From positions 1 through 46,716 of the forward strand of contig SLRC01000002.1 in the NCBI GenBank assembly GCA_007131175.1: a DNA stretch of 46,716 nt. Reading direction: 5' to 3'. A model generated the notes under the pieces. That model was not told where the DNA came from and did not search any database. It was given only the letters and a program-made list of their open reading frames with translations. Of the stretch, positions 17,082 through 26,507 are shown in pieces (positions within the stretch are counted from its first letter, which is position 1; every line of letters starts with the position of its first letter). This DNA comes from Syntrophomonadaceae bacterium. Lineage in GTDB: Bacteria; Bacillota; Dethiobacteria; DTU022; UBA8154. Made by a program: the position numbers and the translations under genes.

Positions 17082-18620
17082 ATGAAAGCAGCAGAAAAAG
17101 TCGTTGTCCTTGACTTTGGCGGGCAGTACACCCAGCTGATTGCGCGACGGGTGCGGGAACTTAAGGTTTACTGTGAAATTTTGCCTTATAACATATCCTA
17201 TGAGGATTTGTGTGCAACTGAACCGTCCGCGCTAATATTTTCGGGAGGTTCAGCCAGCGTATATGAACCGGGGACGCCGCGCTGCGATCCCCGTTTTTAT
17301 GAACTTAATGTCCCTATCATGGGAATATGCTATGGCATGCAGCTCATGGCTGCAGATTTGGGTGGGGAAGTGAAAATTGGGAAGCATCAGGAATATGGGA
17401 AAACAAACCTCTTTGTTGCCGATGATCAGGATTTATTGGCCGGGGTTTCCAAAGAGTTTGTTGGCTGGATGAGCCATGGTGACCAGGTTGTGGCTGTGCC
17501 TCCCCAATTTAATGTAATTGCACGCAGTAATAATACGGCTGTTGCCGCAATGGCTGACCGGGCTCGTAAATATTTCGGCCTTCAATTTCATCCGGAAGTA
17601 ATACACACGCCACAGGGAAAGTTAATCCTGACCAACTTTTTACAGAACATTTGCGCTTTCAGCGGTGACTGGACGATGGAGAATTTTGTGGAAAGCAGTA
17701 CAGCAGAAATTAAAAGAATGCTTGACTCCCGGGAGCGTGTTGTTTGCGGCCTCAGCGGGGGAGTGGATTCAGCTGTGGCGGCGGCCTTGGTACACCGGGC
17801 TATCGGGGACCGGCTGGTATGTATTTTCGTGGACCACGGGCTTATGCGTAAGGGTGAGAAGGAAGCAGTTATGTCCACTTTTGGACGGGAGTTTAACATG
17901 AATCTTGTTGCCGTGGATGCGGGCCATGAATTCCTAACTTTGCTGCGTGGTGTTACGGATCCGGAAGCAAAAAGGAAGATTATCGGCAACCATTTTATCC
18001 GGGTTTTTGAAAGGGAAGCAGATAAGCTGGGGGATATTTCATATCTGGTACAGGGGACCCTTTACCCCGATGTAATTGAAAGTGGTACGGCCACTGCAGC
18101 AGTAATAAAATCGCATCACAATGTGGGAGGGCTTCCCGATGACATGCGCCTTGGCCTCATTGAGCCGTTAAAATTTCTTTTTAAAGATGAGGTGCGACAG
18201 GTGGGTTTGGAACTGGGCCTTCCGGAAGAGATAGTCTGGCGCCACCCCTTTCCCGGACCGGGGCTTGGTGTTAGGATCCTTGGCGAAGTTACCGCGGAAA
18301 AGGTTGCTGTCCTGCAGGAAGCTGACGCCATTGTCATTGAAGAGATTAAGGCTGCCGGCCTTTACCGGGAGATCTGGCAGGTATTTGCTGTTCTCCCCAA
18401 TATTCTCAGTGTGGGCGTAAAAGGTGACCGGCGTACTTATGCCCACACCATCGTGCTTCGTGCAGTTACCAGCCACGATGGGATGACGGCGGACTGGTAT
18501 CCCCTTCCCTACGAACTGTTGGGACGCATCTCCAGTCGCTTGGTTAATGAAATTCCCGAGATTAACCGTTTTGTTTACGATGTGACCTCCAAACCCCCGG
18601 GTACTATTGAATGGGAATAA
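17082..18620 (+). CDS. guaA: GMP synthase (glutamine-hydrolysing)
   Basis: A 512-residue enzyme that converts XMP to GMP using ATP and glutamine. The N-terminal class I glutaminase has its nucleophile Cys83 in [10 protein letters not shown] and the triad His in LQFHPEV. The ATP-pyrophosphatase part has the PP-loop [11 protein letters not shown] and the dimerisation domain ends KPPGTIEWE. The length is standard. It opens the purine gene run; purK starts 21 nt later. Confidence 0.97.
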   Translation: MKAAEKVVVLDFGGQYTQLIARRVRELKVYCEILPYNISYEDLCATEPSALIFSGGSASVYEPGTPRCDPRFYELNVPIMGICYGMQLMAADLGGEVKIGKHQEYGKTNLFVADDQDLLAGVSKEFVGWMSHGDQVVAVPPQFNVIARSNNTAVAAMADRARKYFGLQFHPEVIHTPQGKLILTNFLQNICAFSGDWTMENFVESSTAEIKRMLDSRERVVCGLSGGVDSAVAAALVHRAIGDRLVCIFVDHGLMRKGEKEAVMSTFGREFNMNLVAVDAGHEFLTLLRGVTDPEAKRKIIGNHFIRVFEREADKLGDISYLVQGTLYPDVIESGTATAAVIKSHHNVGGLPDDMRLGLIEPLKFLFKDEVRQVGLELGLPEEIVWRHPFPGPGLGVRILGEVTAEKVAVLQEADAIVIEEIKAAGLYREIWQVFAVLPNILSVGVKGDRRTYAHTIVLRAVTSHDGMTADWYPLPYELLGRISSRLVNEIPEINRFVYDVTSKPPGTIEWE

Positions 18621-18641
18621 TCTGAAGAGGATACTCTACAA

Positions 18642-19820
18642 ATGCTGAACCTGATTTCTCTATTACCACCTTACCGTGTCGCCATTGTTGGTGGAGGACA
18701 ATTGGGCAAAATGATGACCGTCCCTGCAAAGCAGTTTGGCTTCTATGTGACTGTCCTCGACCCCACTCCAAGATCTCCCGCTTCACAGATCGCCGATCAC
18801 CAGATTGTTGCGGATTTTAACGACGGTGAAGCCATCTGTTCGCTGGCAACGGCGGCTGACGTAATTATTTACGAGTTTGAACACATTGATGTAAAGGCCC
18901 TATTGGCGCTGGAAGAACAGGGTTGCCTTCTGTTTCCCTCAGCGAAAATCCTGGCCGTGATTCAGGATAAACTCCAACAAAAACGAGCCATGGCCGAAGC
19001 GGGGATTCCCTTGCCCCCTTTTCAGGAAGTTTTCCGTATTGACCAGGTCAGGAAGGCGGCGCAAGTCTTTGGCTACCCGTTAATGCTGAAAGCCCGCAGC
19101 GGTGGCTATGATGGGAAGGGTAACTTCCTGGCTGCTAATGAACATGCCTGTGCTGAGGGTTTAAATGAGCTGGGAGGCACGGGTATCATGGCAGAACAGT
19201 TTATTTCATTTAGCTGTGAGGTTTCGATGGTTGTTGCTCGTGGCCGCTACGGTGAGATCAAGACCTTTCCCCTCAGTGAAAACGAACATGAGGATAGCAT
19301 TCTCCGCCGCAGCATTGTCCCCGCCAGGGTTCCCCATGAAGTTTCCAGACGGGCACAGGAAGTGGCTGAAGCGGTAATCTCCCTTTTCTCCGGTGTAGGA
19401 GTTTTCTGTGTAGAGATGTTTGTGACAAAAAGCGGAGATGTCTTGGTTAATGAAGTAGCACCCCGTCCCCATAACTCAGGTCATTATACAATAGAGGCCT
19501 GTGTTACGTCCCAGTTTGAACAACACATCAGGGCCACCTGCGGGCTGCCTTTGGGCGACACGACACAGCACAGCCCTGCTGTGATGGTTAATCTTTTGGG
19601 CGAAAAAGGGTACGAAGGCCCGGCCGTCCTTGAAGGGTGTGCCAAAGGGTTGGCCCTGCCAGGGGTACACCTGCACTTTTATGGAAAGCATAAAACAGTC
19701 CCAAAACGGAAAATGGGGCATTTTACTGTAACGGCAGACTCACTGGATGATGCTCTTGCCATTGCAACGGAAGCTGAGCAATATCTTAAGGTAATATCCC
19801 AAAAAGAGGGGGAAAGATAA
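18642..19820 (+). CDS. purK: N5-carboxyaminoimidazole ribonucleotide synthase
   Basis: A 392-residue ATP-grasp enzyme that carboxylates AIR with bicarbonate and ATP to N5-CAIR. The N-terminal Rossmann-like start [13 protein letters not shown]-grasp segment [15 protein letters not shown], and [16 protein letters not shown] are all family features. The last of these carries metal-binding residues. It pairs with purE, which follows after 2 nt. The N-terminal 10 residues before YRVAIVGGG are slightly longer than usual, so a later start is possible. Confidence 0.95.
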   Translation: MLNLISLLPPYRVAIVGGGQLGKMMTVPAKQFGFYVTVLDPTPRSPASQIADHQIVADFNDGEAICSLATAADVIIYEFEHIDVKALLALEEQGCLLFPSAKILAVIQDKLQQKRAMAEAGIPLPPFQEVFRIDQVRKAAQVFGYPLMLKARSGGYDGKGNFLAANEHACAEGLNELGGTGIMAEQFISFSCEVSMVVARGRYGEIKTFPLSENEHEDSILRRSIVPARVPHEVSRRAQEVAEAVISLFSGVGVFCVEMFVTKSGDVLVNEVAPRPHNSGHYTIEACVTSQFEQHIRATCGLPLGDTTQHSPAVMVNLLGEKGYEGPAVLEGCAKGLALPGVHLHFYGKHKTVPKRKMGHFTVTADSLDDALAIATEAEQYLKVISQKEGER

Positions 19821-19822
19821 AG

Positions 19823-20353
19823 ATGGGCGATTTAAAACCCCTGGTTGGTATTATTATGGGCAGTGATTCAGACTTGCCCGTAATGGGTCAGGCAGCTGCC
19901 GCCCTGGATGACTTTGGTGTTGCCTACGAACTGACCATTGTATCTGCTCACCGCACACCGGAGCGTCTCTTCCGCTATGCCAGGGAAGCTTCCGGGCGGG
20001 GGTTGAAAGTTATCATTGCCGGAGCAGGGGGTGCTGCCCACTTGCCGGGTATGGTGGCGTCCCTGGCTGAACTGCCCGTTATCGGTGTCCCGGTAAAAAC
20101 AGCGGCCCTCGGCGGCGTGGACTCCTTATATTCCACCGTGCAAATGCCTCCCGGCGTACCTGTGGCGACGGTAGCAATTAACGGTGCCAAAAATGCCGGA
20201 CTGCTGGCTGTGCAAATTTTAGGTTTAAGCGACAACACCTTACAACAAAAATATGTTTCTTTCAAGGAAAAGCAACGAGATAAAGTGGAAGAAAAAGCGT
20301 CCAGACTCGAAGAAAGGGGGTATCTTGCCTATCTTAAAGAAACAGGTGTATAA
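19823..20353 (+). CDS. purE: N5-CAIR mutase (class I PurE)
   Basis: A 176-residue enzyme that moves the carboxyl group of N5-CAIR to give CAIR. It has the class I motifs GSDSDLPVM and [10 protein letters not shown] with the catalytic histidine, then [12 protein letters not shown]. The preceding purK marks this as the bacterial two-step route rather than the direct class II carboxylase. The C-terminus is slightly extended ([15 protein letters not shown]). It is followed by purB without purC in between. Confidence 0.96.
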   Translation: MGDLKPLVGIIMGSDSDLPVMGQAAAALDDFGVAYELTIVSAHRTPERLFRYAREASGRGLKVIIAGAGGAAHLPGMVASLAELPVIGVPVKTAALGGVDSLYSTVQMPPGVPVATVAINGAKNAGLLAVQILGLSDNTLQQKYVSFKEKQRDKVEEKASRLEERGYLAYLKETGV

Positions 20354-20394
20354 TAAATTTATTATTAGGTGCATTTCCTGAGGAGGTTTACTTT

Positions 20395-21696
20395 TTGATT
20401 GAAAGATATACCAGGACTGAAATGGGCCGTATCTGGACTCTTCAAAACCGCTATCATAAATTTTTGGATATTGAGAAAGCAGTATGTTTTGCACTGGCTG
20501 AAAAAGGGATAATCCCCCGGGAAGCGGCGGATGCCATTGCGCAGAAGGCCGTTTTTTCTGTGGAACGCATCGCAAAGATCGAAGCGGTTACTCGCCATGA
20601 TGTGGTGGCATTTACCCGTTGCGTGGCGGAAAGCTTAGGCGCGGAATCGCGCTTTTTCCATTATGGCCTTACTTCATACGATGTGGTGGATACGGCTATG
20701 TCTCTTTTGCTAAAGGAGGCCTGTGGTCTGCTGCAGGAAGGACTGGACAAATTTTCTGCCACACTCCGTTCCCAGGCGCTGCGTTACCGCGATACGGTCA
20801 TGATCGGTCGAACACATGGAATCCACGCCGAGCCCATCACCCTTGGACTAAAATTTGCACTTTGGTGGGATGAGGCAGAAAGACACCGCAAACGTCTTGC
20901 CGGAGCAAAAGAAGCCATATCTTATGGCAAAATATCAGGTGCTGTTGGAACTTACGCTTTTCTCGATCCATGGATTGAGGAGGATGTCTGTCAGCGTCTC
21001 GGCCTCAAACCGGCCCTGGTATCCACTCAAATTCTGCAACGGGACGGCCATGCTGAACTGCTTACTGTTCTGGCCATTATCGCCTCTTACCTGGATAAAA
21101 TTGCCGTGGAGATCCGCAGCCTGCAGAAAACAGAAGTGCGGGAAGTGGAGGAGCCCTTTTATCAGGGACAGAAAGGTTCATCCGCAATGCCGCACAAACG
21201 TAATCCCGTTTCCTGCGAGCAAATAAGCGGCTTGGCGCGATTGGTGCGGTCCCATGGGCAGGTTGCCCTGGAAAATATCCCCCTTTGGCATGAGCGGGAT
21301 ATCTCCCATTCTTCGGCTGAAAGGGTTATATTTCCAGATTCTACCATCCTTGTGGATTACATGCTTCACCAGGCAACCAGCATTATAACAGGGTTGCATG
21401 TATACCCGGAAAACATGCAGAAGAACCTTGAGTTTACCGGTGGGTTGGTTTATTCCCAGGGAGTTCTTCTCTCCCTTGTGGAAAAAGGGATTACCAGGGA
21501 AGAGGCATATGATCTGGTACAACGGTGTGCCATGCTTTCCTGGGAGCAGGGAGTGCCTCTGAAGGAATTGTTGTCCAGGGAAGAGCAGGTAAATGCTTTG
21601 TTGACACCTGAGGAACTTGCTACCGCTTTTGAGCCCCATCATTGTTTGCGCTTTATTCCCTTTATCTATAAGCGCCTTGGAATTGAGGAAGAATAG
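20395..21696 (+). CDS. purB: Adenylosuccinate lyase
   Basis: A 433-residue fumarase/aspartase-superfamily enzyme. It cleaves both SAICAR and adenylosuccinate, releasing fumarate in each case. The superfamily signature GSSAMPHKRNPVSCEQ is intact, with GRTHGIHAEPIT carrying the catalytic histidine and HYGLTSYDVVDTA earlier. The start is TTG 20395, 8 nt after AGGAGG. Its substrate SAICAR needs PurC, which is not encoded in this run. Confidence 0.96.
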   Translation: MIERYTRTEMGRIWTLQNRYHKFLDIEKAVCFALAEKGIIPREAADAIAQKAVFSVERIAKIEAVTRHDVVAFTRCVAESLGAESRFFHYGLTSYDVVDTAMSLLLKEACGLLQEGLDKFSATLRSQALRYRDTVMIGRTHGIHAEPITLGLKFALWWDEAERHRKRLAGAKEAISYGKISGAVGTYAFLDPWIEEDVCQRLGLKPALVSTQILQRDGHAELLTVLAIIASYLDKIAVEIRSLQKTEVREVEEPFYQGQKGSSAMPHKRNPVSCEQISGLARLVRSHGQVALENIPLWHERDISHSSAERVIFPDSTILVDYMLHQATSIITGLHVYPENMQKNLEFTGGLVYSQGVLLSLVEKGITREEAYDLVQRCAMLSWEQGVPLKELLSREEQVNALLTPEELATAFEPHHCLRFIPFIYKRLGIEEE

Positions 21697-21717
21697 GGAA
21701 GCTAGGGAGAGGTAAAA

Positions 21718-23112
21718 ATGTTAATAAATGACAAGTATTATCTTCGTTCCGGAGGTACGGCGAAGATGGAGGAGTGCTGCGGCATTTTTGGTATCTTTGC
21801 TCCAGGCTGTGATGTGTCCAAGTTGACTACCTATGCCCTTTATGCATTGCAACATCGGGGGCAGGAGAGTGCGGGCATTGCCCTTAGCAATGGACAAAAT
21901 ATCTGTTTGCGCAAGGGGCCGGGATTGGTTTCAGAACTCCTGCCAAAATTTAAAGAATTGGAGGCCATTCCTGCTGTAAGTGCCATTGGTCATGTTCGTT
22001 ATTCCACCACGGGGGATGCGAGACCTGAAAATGCCCAGCCGTTGCTTATCAGTTACCGCCATGGCAGTATGGCGGTGGCGCATAACGGTAACCTGGTTAA
22101 CGGTGAAGAGCTAAGGGAACGCCTGGAAAAAGAAGGATCCATATTTCAAACGACCACAGACAGTGAGCTTATTGCCCACCTGGTAGCCCGTTATGGCTAT
22201 AGCGATCTGGAATCATCACTTAAAGGTGTCATGCCTTATCTGCATGGTGCCTATTCTTTTCTCTTTCTTACGGAGGACAAACTGATTTGCATGCGCGATC
22301 CGTACGGAATCAGGCCCCTTTCTCTGGGCCAGTGGCAGGGCCACCATGTCCTGGCTTCGGAAAGCTGTGCTTTTGATACAATTGGAGCTGAGTTTATGCG
22401 GGATGTGGACCCCGGTGAGATGATTGTCATCGGAGAGGAAGGGCTGAAAAGCATACAAGTTCTCCCTACACACCGGAAGGCCCTTTGTATTTTTGAATTT
22501 ATTTATTTTGCTCGACCCGACAGCAACATTGGTGGGGCAAACGTTCACCTGGTGCGTAAAGAGTTGGGGCGCCGCCTCGCCCGGGAATGTCCTGCTGATG
22601 CAGATGTGGTTACAGGCGTACCCGATTCCAGCATGGCTGCTGCCTCCGGTTTTGCAGAAGAGTCGGGCCTGCCCTATGAAACGGGATTGATTAAAAATCG
22701 TTATATTGGGCGCACTTTTATTCAACCAAGCCAGCAGGTGCGGGATATCGGTGTGCAATTGAAATTAAACCCGGTGCAAAAAGTGGTGGAAGGAAAAAGA
22801 GTGGTGGTTGTGGATGATTCCATTGTGCGGGGGACTACCAGCAAGCGCCTCGTTGATATGTTTTTCAGGGCAGGAGCACGGGAAGTTCATCTTCGCATCA
22901 GCTCCCCACCCGTAGTTTCTTCCTGTTTTTACGGCATTGATACCCCCACCTACGAGGAACTGATTGGTTACCAACGGCAGGTGGAAGAGATCCGGGCCAA
23001 AATAGGGGCCACAACCCTCGGCTACCTGAGTCAGGACGGGATGCTTGGTGCCATAGGACTGCCGGAGGATAATTTTTGTGTAGCCTGCTTCAGTGGAGAT
23101 TATCCCATATAG
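21718..23112 (+). CDS. purF: Amidophosphoribosyltransferase
   Basis: A 464-residue enzyme for the first committed purine step: PRPP plus glutamine to phosphoribosylamine. An N-terminal propeptide of about 20 residues precedes the likely nucleophile Cys21 in EECCGIFG, which processing would expose, as in Bacillus PurF. The glutaminase half continues with ALQHRGQESAG and the PRTase half has the PRPP loop VVVVDDSIVRGTTSKR. Cysteines near the end (NFCVACFSGDYP) match the [4Fe-4S]-containing Bacillus type. A repeat element separates it from purM. Confidence 0.96.
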   Translation: MLINDKYYLRSGGTAKMEECCGIFGIFAPGCDVSKLTTYALYALQHRGQESAGIALSNGQNICLRKGPGLVSELLPKFKELEAIPAVSAIGHVRYSTTGDARPENAQPLLISYRHGSMAVAHNGNLVNGEELRERLEKEGSIFQTTTDSELIAHLVARYGYSDLESSLKGVMPYLHGAYSFLFLTEDKLICMRDPYGIRPLSLGQWQGHHVLASESCAFDTIGAEFMRDVDPGEMIVIGEEGLKSIQVLPTHRKALCIFEFIYFARPDSNIGGANVHLVRKELGRRLARECPADADVVTGVPDSSMAAASGFAEESGLPYETGLIKNRYIGRTFIQPSQQVRDIGVQLKLNPVQKVVEGKRVVVVDDSIVRGTTSKRLVDMFFRAGAREVHLRISSPPVVSSCFYGIDTPTYEELIGYQRQVEEIRAKIGATTLGYLSQDGMLGAIGLPEDNFCVACFSGDYPI

Positions 23113-23114
23113 AC

Positions 23115-23232
23115 AAGGAGTCAGAATTCAGGAGTCAGCAGTCAGAATAAAACCCTCAGACATTTGAAACCGTTTGTCCGGCTCACCGGCTACTGACTTT
23201 AAGAATCACACTGATATCTGACTTCCAGAATC
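23115..23232. repeat. Imperfect palindromic intergenic repeat (GTCAG-rich)
   Basis: The left part has several AGTCAG units (GGAGTCAG at 23117-23124, followed by GGAGTCAG and CAGTCAG). The right part has the complementary CTGAC units (CTACTGACTT, ATCTGACTTCC), so the element is an imperfect inverted repeat around a GTCCGGCTCACCGG core. This style of GTCAG/CTGAC intergenic repeat recalls dispersed elements of clostridial genomes. It interrupts an otherwise tightly packed purine run and could fold as RNA between purF and purM. Copy number elsewhere cannot be judged from one copy. Confidence 0.55.
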
Positions 23233-23249
23233 AACGGGAGGAAGGTTAT

Positions 23250-24296
23250 ATGCAGGGTGAAGGTTTTGATTATGGCAAAGCAGGGGTGAATATTGAGGCC
23301 GGTGATATGTTAGTCCAGCGGATCAAAAAAATGGTGGGGCCCAATTTCCGTTCCGGTGTTCAAACTGAGATCGGGGGCTTTGCCGGTTTTTTTAAGCCGC
23401 AGTGGCAACGTTACCGGGAACCGGTTCTGGCAGCAGCTACAGATGGAGTGGGCACAAAGCTGAAAATAGCAATGCTCATGGATAAACACGACACGGTAGG
23501 CATTGATCTTGTCGCCATGTGTGTCAATGACCTTGTGGTTCAGGGAGCTGACCCCCTTTTTTTCCTTGATTACCTGGCAGTGGGAAAACTGGACGTTGAC
23601 CAGGCCGCGGTAATAATAAGCGGTGTGGTGGAAGGGTGCCGTCAGGCTGGTTGTGCTCTCCTGGGTGGTGAAACAGCAGAAATGCCCGGTTTTTACCCTC
23701 CTGGCGAGTATGACCTGGCAGGTTTTGCCGTGGGAATGGGAGAGCGGGATGGTATTCTCACAGGGGAGGATGTTGTCCCCGGCGATGTTGTAATTGGTCT
23801 TCCATCAAGCGGGCTGCACAGTAACGGATATTCTTTGGTTCGCAAAGTCCTGTTCGAGCATGCAGGACTGACTGTAAATTCATCCTTCCCATCCCTGCAA
23901 GGCACCCTGGGGGATGAGCTTTTAAAGCCTACCACCATCTACGTGCCCATAGTTTTACCCCTGCTGCAGGCATATCCTGTCAAAGGGCTTGCCCATATTA
24001 CGGGCGGAGGTCTGGAGTTAAACCTGATGCGTATCCTACCGCAGGGGACCCGGGCTCATTTAGAAAAGAAATGCTGGAATATACCGTCTATATTTCATTT
24101 AATACAGGAAAAGGGCAATGTCAATGAAGGGGAGATGTTCCGTACATTTAATATGGGAATTGGCATGACAATGGTTGTCCCTTCCGTGAAGGCTGATGAG
24201 ATCCTCAAATACATCCGGAAAAAGAACAGCGAGGCTTCAGTCATAGGCCAAATTGAAGTCAGCGGGAGACAGGAACCTGAGGTTATGATAGTTTAG
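23250..24296 (+). CDS. purM: Phosphoribosylformylglycinamidine cyclo-ligase (AIR synthetase)
   Basis: A 348-residue ATP-dependent enzyme that closes the imidazole ring, FGAM to AIR. It has DYGKAGVNIEAGD at the N-terminus, the metal/ATP segment ATDGVGTKLKIA, MCVNDLVVQGADPLFFLDY, GGETAEMPGFY and the HITGGGLELNL loop. The ATG follows GGGAGGAAGG. FGAM would come from PurSQL, whose genes are absent from this run. Confidence 0.97.
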   Translation: MQGEGFDYGKAGVNIEAGDMLVQRIKKMVGPNFRSGVQTEIGGFAGFFKPQWQRYREPVLAAATDGVGTKLKIAMLMDKHDTVGIDLVAMCVNDLVVQGADPLFFLDYLAVGKLDVDQAAVIISGVVEGCRQAGCALLGGETAEMPGFYPPGEYDLAGFAVGMGERDGILTGEDVVPGDVVIGLPSSGLHSNGYSLVRKVLFEHAGLTVNSSFPSLQGTLGDELLKPTTIYVPIVLPLLQAYPVKGLAHITGGGLELNLMRILPQGTRAHLEKKCWNIPSIFHLIQEKGNVNEGEMFRTFNMGIGMTMVVPSVKADEILKYIRKKNSEASVIGQIEVSGRQEPEVMIV

Positions 24297-24349
24297 CTAT
24301 GGGGTTGGAAGTCAGTTACTTTTTAAACGTTTCTGAAGGGGTTGAAACG

Positions 24350-24955
24350 ATGCGTCTAGCTGTGCTTGCTTCAGGATACGGCAGTAACCTTCAAGCTATA
24401 ATAAACGGGGTAAAAAGCGGTGCAATTGACGGGCAGGTGGTGGTTGTAATCAGCGATCAGGAAAATGCCTTTGCTCTAAAGCGCGCAAGGGAAGAAGGTA
24501 TTGAGGCCCTTTTCCTTGATCCTGGCGTATTTGCCGGTCGGGAAGCTTATGAACGGGAAATTGTTGCTAAGCTGCAAAAACAGCAGGTGGAACTGGTAGT
24601 CCTGGCTGGATTTATGCGACTTCTCAGCCCTTACTTTATCAAAGCTTTTTCCGGCCGGATCATGAATATCCATCCATCACTCCTTCCCGCTTTTCCGGGA
24701 TTGGATGGAGTGAAGCAAGCACTTGCTTACGGGGTAAAGGTAAGCGGTTGTACGGTCCATTTCGTGGATGCAGGCCTGGATACGGGAGCGGTAATATTGC
24801 AAGAAGCAGTAAATGTATATGACAGTGACACGGAAGAAACCTTGCAGCAGCGTATTCATAAGGTTGAGCATCGACTCTATCCCCGGGCTGTCCAGCTATT
24901 TATTAAGGGGAAATTACATTTGGAGGGAAGAAGGTGTCTAGTGAATGAAAGTTAA
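24350..24955 (+). CDS. purN: Phosphoribosylglycinamide formyltransferase
   Basis: A 201-residue folate-dependent enzyme that formylates GAR with 10-formyl-THF. ASGYGSNLQAII at the N-terminus binds substrate; NIHPSLLPAF holds the catalytic Asn and His; VDAGLDTG supplies the catalytic Asp. The frame opens at 24299, but ATG 24350 follows GAAGGGG at about 9 nt and gives the family start MRLAVLASG. It overlaps purH by 11 nt. Confidence 0.95.
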   Translation: MRLAVLASGYGSNLQAIINGVKSGAIDGQVVVVISDQENAFALKRAREEGIEALFLDPGVFAGREAYEREIVAKLQKQQVELVVLAGFMRLLSPYFIKAFSGRIMNIHPSLLPAFPGLDGVKQALAYGVKVSGCTVHFVDAGLDTGAVILQEAVNVYDSDTEETLQQRIHKVEHRLYPRAVQLFIKGKLHLEGRRCLVNES

Positions 24956-26495
24956 AAGGGCGCTCATCAGTGTTTCCAATAAAGAAGGAGTAGTGCTCTT
25001 CGCCCAGGAATTAAAAAAATTGGGTTGGGAAATTGTTTCCACCGGCGGTACGGCTCGCTCTTTGAGGGAAGGGGGATGCAGTGTTAAGGATGTGAGTGAA
25101 CTGACCGGTTTTCCGGAAATTCTGGAGGGAAGGCTAAAAACCTTACATCCCCTGGTCCATGGTGGAATCCTGGGACGCAGGAGCGAGGAACTGCACCGTC
25201 AACAAATGGCCGAGCATGGGATCAGTGACATTGACCTGGTGGCAGTTAACCTCTATCCATTTATTGATGTGGTCAGTAAAGAGGGAGTTTCCCTTGAAGA
25301 TGCCATTGAGAATATTGATATTGGCGGACCCACCATGGTCAGGGCGGCTGCAAAGAATTACCAGGATGTTATTGTGGTGGTTAACCCGGCCAAGTACAGT
25401 GCGGTAATTGAAGGACTGCAAAGCGACGGGGACATTTCCCTTAAATCCCGTTTTAAACTTGCCGTGGAAGCTTTTGCCCATACAGCCTTTTATGACAGTG
25501 TAATCAGTAACTACCTCCAAAACACTTATATTGAAAATAAAGAAGGGTTTTTCCCCCAAGAAGTGACTTTTCCCTTTGTCAAGGTAATGAACCTGCGTTA
25601 CGGGGAAAACCCACATCAACATGCAGCTTTTTTTAAAGAGCCCCTGGCACCACGCGGCAGCCTTGCGCAAGCAACACAACTGCAGGGGAAAGAACTTTCG
25701 TTTAATAATATAAATGACCTACAGGCTGCTTGGGAGATGGTGGGGGAGTTTGATGAACCGGCAGCAGTGGCTGTAAAACATACCAACCCCTGCGGGGTGG
25801 GTGTTGGCGAAACATTGCTGGAAGCATACATAAAGGCTTTTGAAGCGGATAAAATTTCTATATTCGGCGGAATTGTGGCCCTTAACCGGGAAGTGGATGA
25901 ATCAACTGCCCGGAAGATGCAGGATATATTCCTGGAAGTTGTGGCAGCTCCTTCATTTTCACAGCAAGCCCAGGATGTATTCGCTCAGAAAAAGGATGTC
26001 CGCCTTTTGGAGATTCCTGCGGGAATGGGAAAAGATAAAGGTACAGACTATAAAAAAGTCAGCGGTGGATTGCTATTGCAAGATAATCTGAAAGAATCTT
26101 ACACCACTGATCAGTGGAAAGTTGCTACAAACCGCAAACCGACGGAACACGAGTTAAACGACCTCCTGTTTGCCCTGAAGGTTGTGAAGCATGTTAAATC
26201 AAATGCAATCGTAATCGCCAAGCGGGGCCAGACCATTGGAATTGGAGCCGGTCAGATGAACCGCGTTGGTGCGGTGAAAATAGCAGCAACCCAGGCTTTG
26301 GAAAATATCCGGGGCAGCGTGATGGCATCCGATGCTTTTTTCCCCTTTAAGGATGGGGTGGAAATTGCTGCCGCTGAAGGGGTTACGGCCATCGTACAGC
26401 CCGGAGGCTCGCAGCGTGACGCTGAATCCATTGAAACCTGTAACAAGTATAATATTGCCATGGTATTTACTGGCAAACGATATTTTAAACATTAG
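24945..26495 (+). CDS. purH: Bifunctional AICAR transformylase / IMP cyclohydrolase
   Basis: A 516-residue enzyme catalysing the last two steps to IMP. The IMP cyclohydrolase part has VSNKEGVVLFAQEL, STGGTARSL and EGRLKTLHPLVHGG. The transformylase part has LRYGENPHQHAAF, KHTNPCGVGVG and the terminal PGGSQRDAESI stretch. The length is normal. Its start lies inside the end of purN, so translation of the two is coupled. Confidence 0.97.
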   Translation: MKVKRALISVSNKEGVVLFAQELKKLGWEIVSTGGTARSLREGGCSVKDVSELTGFPEILEGRLKTLHPLVHGGILGRRSEELHRQQMAEHGISDIDLVAVNLYPFIDVVSKEGVSLEDAIENIDIGGPTMVRAAAKNYQDVIVVVNPAKYSAVIEGLQSDGDISLKSRFKLAVEAFAHTAFYDSVISNYLQNTYIENKEGFFPQEVTFPFVKVMNLRYGENPHQHAAFFKEPLAPRGSLAQATQLQGKELSFNNINDLQAAWEMVGEFDEPAAVAVKHTNPCGVGVGETLLEAYIKAFEADKISIFGGIVALNREVDESTARKMQDIFLEVVAAPSFSQQAQDVFAQKKDVRLLEIPAGMGKDKGTDYKKVSGGLLLQDNLKESYTTDQWKVATNRKPTEHELNDLLFALKVVKHVKSNAIVIAKRGQTIGIGAGQMNRVGAVKIAATQALENIRGSVMASDAFFPFKDGVEIAAAEGVTAIVQPGGSQRDAESIETCNKYNIAMVFTGKRYFKH

Positions 26496-26507
26496 GAGGT
26501 GCTGCCA

